Assembly (NCBI RefSeq): GCF_036182465.1
Contig: NZ_CP108081.1
Location: forward strand, 5,022,001-5,086,000
DNA from: Streptomyces sp. NBC_00258
GTDB taxonomy: Bacteria > Actinomycetota > Actinomycetes > Streptomycetales > Streptomycetaceae
Direction of reading: 5' to 3'
DNA length: 64,000 bases
Position 1 is the first letter of the stretch. Each line of letters begins with the position of its first letter. The position numbers and the translations under genes were made by a program. Below are positions 27,023 through 34,764 of the stretch, piece after piece. The notes beneath the pieces were generated by a model that made no database searches, was not told the origin of the DNA, and saw nothing but the letters and a program-made list of their open reading frames with translations.

Positions 27023-28587
27023 CGAGATACTCCGCCGCACGGTCTGTGGCCACTCACCGGGCGGCAGCCGCCGTCGCACTGGTCCTGGTGACGGCAGGAT
27101 GCACGTCGGCAACGGAAGAGCCGGCCCCCTCCAGCAAGCCGGACCCCGGCACCCTCCGCATCCTCGCCTCCAGCGAACTGGCGGACATGAAGAGCGTGCT
27201 GGAGCAGATCCAGCAGGACACCGGCATCAAGGTCCGCCCCACCTACATGGGCACCCTCGACGCGGTGAACCTTCTGGCGAAGGACAAGGCCAAGGGCACG
27301 TACGACGCGATCTGGCTCTCCTCCAACGACTACCTGCGCCTCAACCCCACCGCCGCGAAGCAGATCGTGTCGGAGACCCCGGTCATGTCCAGCCCGGTGG
27401 CCATCGGCGTGAAGGACGCCACCGTACGGGAGCTGGGCTGGAAGCCGGAGAACGTCACCTGGGCGGACGTCGAGGAGGCGGTGGCGGACGGCGACCTGAC
27501 GTACGGCATGACCGACCCGTCCCGCTCCAACTCCGGCTTCTCCACCCTCGTTTCGGTGGCGTCGGGCCTGTCCGACGCCCAGTCCGCGCTGACGGACAAG
27601 GACGTGAAGCAGGCGACGCCCAGACTGGCGGAGTTCTTCAAGGGGCAGAAGCTGACGTCCGGTTCGTCGGGCTGGCTGGCGGAGGCGTACGACCGGCGCG
27701 GTGACGTCGACGCGCTGCTCAACTACGAGTCGGTGCTGAAGGCGCGCAAGGACCTCACGGTGATCCGGCCGCGCGACGGCGTGGTCACCGCCGACTATCC
27801 GCTCTCCTCGCTCGCGTCCACGAGCCGGCAGGTCCGCGACGACGTCCGCCGCCTCACCGAGGCGCTGCGCGCGCCGGCGGCCCAGCGGCTGATCACCGAC
27901 CGCACCCTGCGCCGCCCGGTCGTCGCCTCCGTGCCGCCCGCGACCGGCCTGGACACCACCCGACGGCGCGAACTCCCCTTCCCGGGCAGCCGTTCCGTGG
28001 CCGACGGACTCCTGGACTCGTACGAGAACAAGCTGCGCCGGCCCTCGCGCACGGTGTACGTCCTGGACACCTCGGGCTCGATGGGCGAGGACGGGCGGCT
28101 CGACCGGCTGAAGAAGGCGCTCACCGATCTGACGGGCGACTTCCGTGACCGGGAGGAGGTGACCCTGATGCCGTTCGGCTCGGAGGTCAAGAGCGTACGG
28201 ACGCATGTGGTGCGGCCCGAGAACCCGCGGTCGGGGCTCGACGGGATCCGCCGCGACACCGAGGCGCTCACCGCCGACGGGGACACCGCGATCTACACCT
28301 CGCTGGAGAAGGCGTACGAGCATCTGGGCGCCGACGACGACACGTTCACGTCGATCGTGCTGATGACGGACGGCGAGAACACGGCGGGGGCGAGCCCGGC
28401 GAGGTTCGACGGCTTCTACGGCGGACTGCCGGAAGCCGAACGGGAGATCCCGGTCTTCCCGATCCTCTTCGGCGACTCCGACCGGGGCGAACTGGAGCAC
28501 ATCGCCGAGCTGACCGGCGGCCGGCTCTTCGACGCCCAGAAGGGTTCGCTCGACGGCGCCTTCGAGGAGATCCGTGGCTACCAATAG
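27019..28587 (+). CDS. lipoprotein with binding-protein domain fused to VWA domain
   Basis: A 522-residue protein starting at the GTG that overlaps the telA stop. The signal peptide ends in a lipobox (VTAGC, Cys28). A binding-protein domain (about 40-310) carries DPSRSNSGFSTLVSVASG, the same loop as in gene 1 of the unit. A von Willebrand A domain follows (about 345-515), with the MIDAS motif DTSGS beginning at Asp350 and LMTDGEN near residue 453. The domain pair suggests one outer-face protein that binds a small ligand and presents a metal-dependent adhesion site. It shares a 14-bp overlap with the membrane protein gene. Confidence 0.85.
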   Translation: MTRYSAARSVATHRAAAAVALVLVTAGCTSATEEPAPSSKPDPGTLRILASSELADMKSVLEQIQQDTGIKVRPTYMGTLDAVNLLAKDKAKGTYDAIWLSSNDYLRLNPTAAKQIVSETPVMSSPVAIGVKDATVRELGWKPENVTWADVEEAVADGDLTYGMTDPSRSNSGFSTLVSVASGLSDAQSALTDKDVKQATPRLAEFFKGQKLTSGSSGWLAEAYDRRGDVDALLNYESVLKARKDLTVIRPRDGVVTADYPLSSLASTSRQVRDDVRRLTEALRAPAAQRLITDRTLRRPVVASVPPATGLDTTRRRELPFPGSRSVADGLLDSYENKLRRPSRTVYVLDTSGSMGEDGRLDRLKKALTDLTGDFRDREEVTLMPFGSEVKSVRTHVVRPENPRSGLDGIRRDTEALTADGDTAIYTSLEKAYEHLGADDDTFTSIVLMTDGENTAGASPARFDGFYGGLPEAEREIPVFPILFGDSDRGELEHIAELTGGRLFDAQKGSLDGAFEEIRGYQ

Positions 28588-29173
28588 GCTCCTGGGCTAC
28601 CTGGAGTCCCGCAAGAACCTCGCCGGCAGTGCCGGGGGAATCGTCGGCCTGGCGCTGACCTTCGCGGGTGTGGCGGGCCCGTACTGGCCGGTGGTGGTCG
28701 CGGGCCTGTACGGCGCGGGGGCGCTGGTCGCGCCCCCGGAACGGCCGCCGGTGCCGGACTTCCCGGACCCGTCCGCGCAACTGGACGAACTTCGGGGCGA
28801 CTTCGGCAAGCTGCGCGCATATCTGGCCGACGTCGAGCTGCCGCCCGCCGCGGCCGGCCACCTCACCGAACTGACGGAGCTGCTGGCCGCGCTGCTGGAC
28901 CCCGGCTGGGTCGCCGAGGTCCTGGCCCAGGACCCGGAGGGGGTTCACGCCCTGTCCCGGGCCGTGCGACAGGATGTGCCCGAGGCCGTCGACACGTTCG
29001 TACGGACCCGGTGGTGGACTCGGCTCGCGCCCGGCGTCGAGCCGCCCGAGCGGCACCTGGAGCGGCAGCTCGCTGTGCTCCACGACGAGGCACAGACCCT
29101 GGCCACCAGCCTCCACGAGGTGGAAGCCCGCCGCCAGGAGTCCCACACCCGCTATTTGGAGGACCGCTCGTAG
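28574..29173 (+). CDS. membrane protein of the TelA unit
   Basis: A 199-residue protein with two hydrophobic helices near the N-terminus (about 16-50: GSAGGIVGLALTF, WPVVVAGLYGAGALV). A long charged helical cytoplasmic region follows, with coiled-coil character at the end (ERHLERQLAVLHDEAQTLATSLHEVEARRQ). The start is the GTG at 28574, 14 bp inside the previous gene, a clear sign of coupling. It could link the outer binding/VWA protein to cytoplasmic TelA, but that is inference. Family not recognised. Confidence 0.7.
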   Translation: MATNRLLGYLESRKNLAGSAGGIVGLALTFAGVAGPYWPVVVAGLYGAGALVAPPERPPVPDFPDPSAQLDELRGDFGKLRAYLADVELPPAAAGHLTELTELLAALLDPGWVAEVLAQDPEGVHALSRAVRQDVPEAVDTFVRTRWWTRLAPGVEPPERHLERQLAVLHDEAQTLATSLHEVEARRQESHTRYLEDRS

Positions 29174-29176
29174 GGT

Positions 29177-29336
29177 CTTTTTCGCCCCCGCCGCCCCTAC
29201 CCGTTCCCGTCACTACTCGGGGGCGCTGCCCCCGAACCCCCGCTCCTCAAACGCCGGAGGGGCTGACTACCAGTGGGGGTCTGGGGGCGTCAGCCCTCAG
29301 GTGAAGGGAATGGGTAGGGGCGGCGGAGGCGAGGAA
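29177..29336. repeat. 160-bp intergenic element with 36-bp inverted arms
   Basis: The left arm 29177-29212 and right arm 29301-29336 (core GGGTAGGGGCGGCGG) pair with about four mismatches across 88 bp. Between them lies a second hairpin-rich core, GGGGGCGCTGCCCCC. It fills the gap between two convergent genes and may serve as terminator or be a miniature mobile repeat. Confidence 0.7.
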
Positions 29337-29416
29337 ATACCACCGCGGCCGGCCCCGACGACGTCGCAGGTCAGGGCAACTCGGGGCCGGCCACGGAGTT
29401 TGTGCGGGGGTGGGCG

Positions 29417-31249
29417 TCAGCCCAGGCGCTTCACCAGGGCCCGGTACTCGTCCCACAGCTCCGTCGGCGTGTGGTCGCCGAAGGTGTTGAGGTGCTCGGG
29501 GACCAGCGCGGCCTCCTCGCGCCAGACCTCCTTGTCGACCGTCAGGAGGAAGTCGAGGTCGGAGTCCGAGAGTTCCAGGCCCTTCGTGTCCAGGGCCTCC
29601 TTCGTCGGCAGGATGCCGATAGGCGTCTCGACACCCTCCGCCCTGCCGTCGAGGCGGTCGACGATCCACTTCAGGACACGGCTGTTCTCACCGAAGCCGG
29701 GCCAGACGAACTTGCCCTCGTCGTTCTTGCGGAACCAGTTGACGTAGTAGATCTTCGGGAGCTTGGACGCGTCCTTGTCCTTGGCGACGTCGATCCAGTG
29801 GCCCATGTAGTCGCCCATGTTGTAGCCGCAGAAGGGGAGCATCGCGAAGGGGTCGCGGCGCAGCTCGCCGACCTTGCCCTCGGCCGCAGCCGTCTTCTCC
29901 GACGCCACGTTCGCACCGAGGAAGACGCCGTGGTTCCAGTCGAAGGACTCCGTCACCAGCGGCACCGCCGTGGCACGACGGCCACCGAAGAGAATCGCCG
30001 AGATCGGCACGCCCTTCGGGTCCTCCCACTCCGGCGCGATGATCGGGCACTGCGCGGCCGGCACGGTGAAGCGGGCGTTGGGGTGGGCCGCCGGGGTCCC
30101 CGACTCCGGGGTCCAGTCGTTGCCCTTCCAGTCCGTCAGGTGGGCCGGAGTCTCCTCCGTCATGCCCTCCCACCAGATGTCGTTGTCGTCGGTCAGCGCG
30201 ACGTTCGTGAAGACGGAGTTGCCCCACAGCGTCTTCATCGCGTTGGCGTTGGTGTGCTCACCGGTGCCGGGCGCGACGCCGAAGAAACCGGCCTCGGGGT
30301 TGATGGCGTACAGACGGCCGTCCTCGCCGAACCGCATCCACGCGATGTCGTCGCCGATCGTCTCGACGGTCCAGCCGCCGACCGTCGGCTCCAGCATCGC
30401 GAGGTTGGTCTTGCCGCAGGCCGACGGGAAGGCCGCCGCCACGTACTTCGACTCGCCCTGCGGCGGAGTGAGTTTGAGGATCAGCATGTGCTCGGCGAGC
30501 CAGCCCTCGTCCCGCGCCATCACGGACGCGATGCGCAGGGCGTAGCACTTCTTGCCGAGCAGCGCGTTGCCGCCGTAGCCGGAGCCGTACGACCAGATCT
30601 CGCGGGTCTCCGGGAAGTGCGAGATGTACTTCGTGGAGTTGCACGGCCACGGCACGTCCGCCTCGCCCGCCTCCAGCGGCGCTCCGAGCGTGTGCACAGC
30701 ACGCACGAAGAATCCGTCGGAGCCGAGCTCGTCCAGGACCGGCTGCCCCATGCGGGTCATGGTGCGCATGGACACGGCGACGTACGCCGAGTCGGTGATC
30801 TCGACGCCGATGGCGGAGAGGTCGGAGCCGAGCGGGCCCATGCAGAACGGGACGACGTACATCGTCCGGCCCTTCATCGAGCCGCGGAAGACGCCGCCCT
30901 GCCCTTCCGTGCCCTGGAAGATCTCCCGCATCTCGCCGGGGGCCTTCCAGTGGTTCGTCGGGCCCGCGTCCTGCTCCTTCTCGGAGCAGATGAACGTCCG
31001 GTCCTCGACCCGGGCGACATCGGTCGGGTCCGAGGCGGCGTAGTAGGAGTTGGGGCGCTTGATCGGGTCGAGCTTCTTGAAGGTGCCCTTGCGGACGAGC
31101 TCCTCGCTCAGTCGCTCGTATTCGGCCTCTGAGCCGTCACACCAGACCACGCTGTCCGGCTGCGTCAGTTCGGTGATCTCGTTGACCCACGAGATCAGTT
31201 CCTGGTGATTGGTGGGAACGGTTGAGGGAGCCGCGATGTCGCGCGCCAC
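29417..31249 (-). CDS. pckG: phosphoenolpyruvate carboxykinase (GTP)
   Basis: A 610-residue GTP-dependent PEP carboxykinase that converts oxaloacetate to PEP. It opens the route to gluconeogenesis and balances the TCA-cycle/PEP node. The P-loop is FPSACGKTNLAM (about residues 278-289). Other conserved blocks are RMGQPVL, IGDDIAWM, and PFCGYNMGDY near the C-terminus. The length is standard for the GTP class, distinct from the ATP class. The GTG at 31249 has AGGAG five bases upstream. It is monocistronic. Confidence 0.96.
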   Translation of the reverse strand: MARDIAAPSTVPTNHQELISWVNEITELTQPDSVVWCDGSEAEYERLSEELVRKGTFKKLDPIKRPNSYYAASDPTDVARVEDRTFICSEKEQDAGPTNHWKAPGEMREIFQGTEGQGGVFRGSMKGRTMYVVPFCMGPLGSDLSAIGVEITDSAYVAVSMRTMTRMGQPVLDELGSDGFFVRAVHTLGAPLEAGEADVPWPCNSTKYISHFPETREIWSYGSGYGGNALLGKKCYALRIASVMARDEGWLAEHMLILKLTPPQGESKYVAAAFPSACGKTNLAMLEPTVGGWTVETIGDDIAWMRFGEDGRLYAINPEAGFFGVAPGTGEHTNANAMKTLWGNSVFTNVALTDDNDIWWEGMTEETPAHLTDWKGNDWTPESGTPAAHPNARFTVPAAQCPIIAPEWEDPKGVPISAILFGGRRATAVPLVTESFDWNHGVFLGANVASEKTAAAEGKVGELRRDPFAMLPFCGYNMGDYMGHWIDVAKDKDASKLPKIYYVNWFRKNDEGKFVWPGFGENSRVLKWIVDRLDGRAEGVETPIGILPTKEALDTKGLELSDSDLDFLLTVDKEVWREEAALVPEHLNTFGDHTPTELWDEYRALVKRLG

Positions 31250-31603
31250 GATTGCTCCTAGATGAGGGGTTTTGGTTGTTTATGCCCCGTGGGGGCTGCG
31301 ACCCGGATGCTTCACGTGGTGACGCTTAGGCGCTCATCCGGTGCCGACCGCACTCATTTGATCATCCGACGGGTCCGCGCATATGTCCAGAGGGCCTCAC
31401 ACGTGAGCAGCGTGAGCATCACCACTTATTGCCGGTCATTTACCCGGGCCCCTTCCCCGCCCACCGGTCGCCCGGCCCGTACGCCGACCAGGCCTCACCT
31501 CGTACGCCGATGAGACCCCCACCTCGTACGCCGGTGAGACCATGGCCACTTGACGCCCTTCATGCGGTCGGACTGATGTGTAACTTACGGTTCCGTAGGT
31601 ACG
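31250..31603. other. divergent intergenic region with tandem repeats
   Basis: This 354-bp region between pckG and the hemolysin III gene carries both promoters. It includes three imperfect 23-24 bp repeats built around CGTACGCCG (starts near 31478, 31501 and 31525) and the palindrome TACGG-TT-CCGTA at 31586-31597. No gene seen. Confidence 0.6.
31586..31597. promoter_or_regulatory. palindrome at hemolysin III start
   Basis: TACGG-TT-CCGTA is a perfect 5-bp inverted repeat seven bases before the first ATG. The position is typical of a repressor site or core promoter symmetry. The regulator is unknown. Confidence 0.35.
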
Positions 31604-32326
31604 ATGCCCTTCATGACTGCGTCCGTCCCCGACGCGCCCTCGGACACGCCGGTCGTAGACCGCGTCGCCGAAGCGCTCTCCCTGCCGCATCCGGTGAAGC
31701 CGAAGCTTCGCGGCTGGCTGCACGCCGGGATGTTCCCGGCCGTACTCGTCTCCGGCCTCGTCCTGACGGCACTCGCCGGCTCGACCCGCGCCCGTATCGC
31801 CTGCGCGATCTTCGCGCTCACGGCCTGCCTGCTGTTCGGCGTCAGCGCGATCTACCACCGGGGCACCTGGACACCACGCATGGACGGCGTGCTCCGCAGA
31901 CTCGACCACGCGAACATCTTCCTGATCATCGCGGGCTCGTACACACCGCTCACGATGCTGCTGCTGCCCGAGGCCAAGGGACAGTGGCTGCTGTGGGGCA
32001 TCTGGGGCGCGGCCGTCGCGGGCATCGCCTTCCGCGTGTTCTGGATCGGCGCCCCGCGCTGGCTCTACACCCCGTGCTACATCGCGATGGGCTGGGCGGC
32101 CGTCTTCTTCCTGCCCGACTTCATGCGGGCGGGCGGGATCGCCGTACTGGTCCTGGTGATCGTGGGCGGACTCCTCTACAGCGCGGGCGGCGTGATCTAC
32201 GCACTCAAGCGCCCCGACCCGTCACCGCGCTGGTTCGGCTTCCACGAGGTCTTCCACTCCCTCACACTCGCGGCGTTCGCCACGCACTACATCGGCATCT
32301 CGATGGTGGCCTACCAGCACGGATAG
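31604..32326 (+). CDS. hemolysin III family (PAQR) membrane protein
   Basis: A 240-residue protein with seven membrane helices and the PAQR/YqfA pattern: SAIYHRGTW early, LDHANIFLIIAGSYTP in the middle, and FHEVFHSLTLAAFATHYIG at the end, whose histidines and Asp/Ser bind zinc in this family. Physiological role uncertain; such bacterial proteins influence membrane lipid state. ATG 31604 (AGGT four bases upstream) and ATG 31613 are both possible. A clear terminator follows the stop. Confidence 0.88.
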   Translation: MPFMTASVPDAPSDTPVVDRVAEALSLPHPVKPKLRGWLHAGMFPAVLVSGLVLTALAGSTRARIACAIFALTACLLFGVSAIYHRGTWTPRMDGVLRRLDHANIFLIIAGSYTPLTMLLLPEAKGQWLLWGIWGAAVAGIAFRVFWIGAPRWLYTPCYIAMGWAAVFFLPDFMRAGGIAVLVLVIVGGLLYSAGGVIYALKRPDPSPRWFGFHEVFHSLTLAAFATHYIGISMVAYQHG

Positions 32327-32356
32327 CCCCCACCGCCCCTCACCCCCTTACCCGAA

Positions 32357-32385
32357 GGGCCTCGTCGCATCGCGCGACGGGGCCC
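32357..32385 (+). terminator. intrinsic terminator after hemolysin III gene
   Basis: A 12-bp stem, GGGCCTCGTCGC with GCGACGGGGCCC (one G-T pair), has a 5-nt loop and is followed by TTTCG. Confidence 0.8.
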
Positions 32386-32457
32386 TTTCGCATTGCCCGG
32401 CACGGCACGTCCGGCGCGTCCAGCCACCGACCCGTGGATTGACAGTAACCATCTTTT

Positions 32458-32470
32458 GAGAGTTACTCTC
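32458..32470. promoter_or_regulatory. TetR-type operator over MFS promoter
   Basis: GAGAGT-T-ACTCTC is a perfect 13-bp palindrome beginning 18 bp before the MFS ATG and 14 bp after the TTGACA hexamer (32439-32444), so it covers the expected -10. The TetR gene overlapping the MFS gene is the natural ligand. An outer AGTAAC/GTTACT pair is also present. Confidence 0.65.
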
Positions 32471-32475
32471 ATTTC

Positions 32476-34053
32476 ATGGCTACTGTCACTCCGCATCCCG
32501 AGACGCACCTCGACCCCCGTCGCTGGTGGGCCCTCGGCGCCCTGGTCGCGAGCATGCTCGTACTCGGCTTCGACATGACGATCCTCAACGTGGCACTGCC
32601 GACGATGGCCGGAGAGCTCGGCGCGAGCACCGGTGAGCAGCAGTGGATGGCGGACGCCTACGTCGTCGTCTTCGCGGCGCTGATGCTCCCGGCCGGGCTG
32701 CTCGGCGACCGGTTCGGGCGGCGCCGGATGCTGATGGTCGGGCTCGGCGTCTTCCTCGCCGGTTCGCTCGTCGGCGCGCTGGCGGGCGATGTGACCTGGG
32801 TCGTCGTCGCCCGTGCCGTGATGGGCGTGGGCGGCGCGCTGGTGATGCCGCTCGCCCTGTCCGTCCTGCCCTCGCTCTTCCCGCCCACCGAGCGCACCAA
32901 GGCGGTCGGCGTCATCTCGGCCGCGTCCGCGCTCGGCATGCCGCTCGGCCCGATCATCGGCGGCTGGCTGCTCGACCACTTCTGGTGGGGCTCGGTCTTC
33001 CTGATCAACGTCCCGATGGCCGCGATCGGCATCGCCGCCTGTCTCTTCCTGCTGCCGGAGACCCGCGACCCGGCCTCCCCCAAGGTCGACGTCGTCTCCA
33101 CCGCGCTCACCGCGGCCGGGCTCGGCGCGCTGATCTACGCGATCATCGAGGCGCCGAACCGCGGCTGGGGCGACCCTCTCGTGCTCGCCCTGATCGCCGG
33201 GTCCGTCATCCTGCTGGCCGCGCTCGTGGTGCGCGAGCGCCGGTCCGTACGCCCCATGCTCGACATGTCGCTGCTCGGCCACCGCGGCTTCCTGCTCAAC
33301 GCGGTCGCGGCGACGCTCGTGATGTTCGTCCTGTCCGGCCTGATGTTCGTGCTCCCGCCGTATCTGCAGGCCGTCCTCGGCAACGACGCCCTCGGTACGG
33401 GGGTACGGATGCTGCCGATGATGGGCGGGCTGATGGTCGCGGCGAGGGCGGCCCAGCCGGTCGTCGAACGGTTCGGGTCGCGTGGTGTGGTGAGCGCCGG
33501 TCTGGTGGTGCTGGCCTTCGCCGCGCTCCTCGGCAGTCGTACGACGGTCGAGTCCGGGTACGGCTTCACCGCGCTGTGGCTGTCGATCGCGGGCCTCGGT
33601 TTCGGCTTCGCCGTCGTCCCTGCGATGGACGGGGCGCTCGCCACACTCCCCGCCGACCGGGCCGGCAGCGGCTCGGGGCTGCTCATGACGCTGCGCCAGG
33701 TCGGCGGGGCGATCGGGATCGCGCTGCTCGGCAGTCTGCTGGCCGGCGCGTTCCGGGACCGGCTCGACGTGACCGGGCTGCCCGAGCGGGCGGCGGACAC
33801 GGCCCGGGAGTCCGTGGTCGCGTCCCACCTCGTCGGCGACCGCGTGGGCGCCGCCGACCTGGTGACCTCCGCGGACGCGGCGTACGTGCACGGCATGGGC
33901 CTGGTCCTGCTGGTGTGCGGGATCGCCTCGCTCGTGGCGGCGCTGCTCGCGGGCGCGTTCCTGCCGAACACCGGATCGCGGGACGCCACGGGGTCCGAGG
34001 AGGGGAAGCCGGCCCCGGACATGGCCCCCGCCCCGGCCGATGGCCGACAATGA
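32476..34053 (+). CDS. MFS drug efflux transporter (DHA2, 14 TM)
   Basis: A 525-residue major facilitator with about fourteen membrane helices. Motif A is LLGDRFGRRRMLM (about residues 75-87), motif C is GPIIGGWLL, and the first helix has LDMTILNVALP-type sequence (FDMTILNVALP). Such DHA2 carriers export drugs with proton exchange. No Shine-Dalgarno precedes the ATG, and the likely -10 is only about ten bases upstream, which suggests a leaderless mRNA. The stop overlaps the tetR ATG (ATGA at 34050-34053). Confidence 0.9.
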   Translation: MATVTPHPETHLDPRRWWALGALVASMLVLGFDMTILNVALPTMAGELGASTGEQQWMADAYVVVFAALMLPAGLLGDRFGRRRMLMVGLGVFLAGSLVGALAGDVTWVVVARAVMGVGGALVMPLALSVLPSLFPPTERTKAVGVISAASALGMPLGPIIGGWLLDHFWWGSVFLINVPMAAIGIAACLFLLPETRDPASPKVDVVSTALTAAGLGALIYAIIEAPNRGWGDPLVLALIAGSVILLAALVVRERRSVRPMLDMSLLGHRGFLLNAVAATLVMFVLSGLMFVLPPYLQAVLGNDALGTGVRMLPMMGGLMVAARAAQPVVERFGSRGVVSAGLVVLAFAALLGSRTTVESGYGFTALWLSIAGLGFGFAVVPAMDGALATLPADRAGSGSGLLMTLRQVGGAIGIALLGSLLAGAFRDRLDVTGLPERAADTARESVVASHLVGDRVGAADLVTSADAAYVHGMGLVLLVCGIASLVAALLAGAFLPNTGSRDATGSEEGKPAPDMAPAPADGRQ

Positions 34054-34688
34054 CCCCCATGACGGCCGCACGTACCTCCATCCCCGCCGACCGCCCCCAG
34101 CTGGGACTTCGTGAGCGGAAGAAGATCAAGACCCGGACGGCGATCCGTGACGCGACCTACCGGCTGATCGAGGAGCAGGGGTACGACGCCACGACGATCG
34201 AGCAGATCGCCGAGCTCGCCGAGGTGTCGCCGTCCACGGTCTTCCGTTACTTCCCGACCAAGGAGGACATCGTCCTCACGGACGAGTACGACCCGCTGCT
34301 GGAGTCGGAGCTGCGGGCACGGCCGGCGGACGAGCCTCCGATGGACTCCCTGAGGTACGTGCTGAAGAAGGCCGTGGCCACCGGGATGGCCGATGACCCC
34401 GAGGTCACCCGGGTGCGGACCAGGCTGATGGCCGAGGTGCCCGCCGTGCGCTCGCGGATGATGGAGAGCATGTCGGTCACGAGCCACCTGCTCTGCCAGG
34501 TCGTCGGCGAGCGCACCAACCGGGACCCCGACAGCTTCGAGGTGCGCGTCTTCGCGATGTCCCTCGTCGGCGGCCTGATGGAGGTGTCCCTCTACTGGGC
34601 CGAACACCACCACGAGGACGACTTCGCCGATCTCGTCGACCGCGCCCTGGACGTCCTGGAGCACGGGCTCGCGCCGCGGACGGAGTAG
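34050..34688 (+). CDS. TetR-family regulator of the MFS pump
   Basis: A 212-residue TetR protein. The N-terminal HTH is readable (AIRDATYRLIEEQGYDATTIEQIAELAEVSPSTVFRYFPTKEDIV, about residues 28-72). The C-terminal ligand domain is variable. It overlaps the MFS stop by four bases, with an alternative ATG nine bases on. It probably represses the operon through GAGAGTTACTCTC and responds to pump substrates. Confidence 0.88.
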   Translation: MTPMTAARTSIPADRPQLGLRERKKIKTRTAIRDATYRLIEEQGYDATTIEQIAELAEVSPSTVFRYFPTKEDIVLTDEYDPLLESELRARPADEPPMDSLRYVLKKAVATGMADDPEVTRVRTRLMAEVPAVRSRMMESMSVTSHLLCQVVGERTNRDPDSFEVRVFAMSLVGGLMEVSLYWAEHHHEDDFADLVDRALDVLEHGLAPRTE

Positions 34689-34697
34689 CGGAGGAAG

Positions 34698-34739
34698 GCG
34701 GTTGCCCCGCGCCCCTCGAAAGGGGCGCGGGGCAACCGC
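34698..34739. terminator. strong bidirectional terminator after tetR
   Basis: A perfect 19-bp stem (34698-34716 with 34721-34739) has a CGAA loop, separates convergent transcription units and contains the CGCGCCCCT core of the recurrent hairpin family. Confidence 0.88.
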
Positions 34740-34764
34740 GTCTCACGAACTCACGAGGGCGCAC

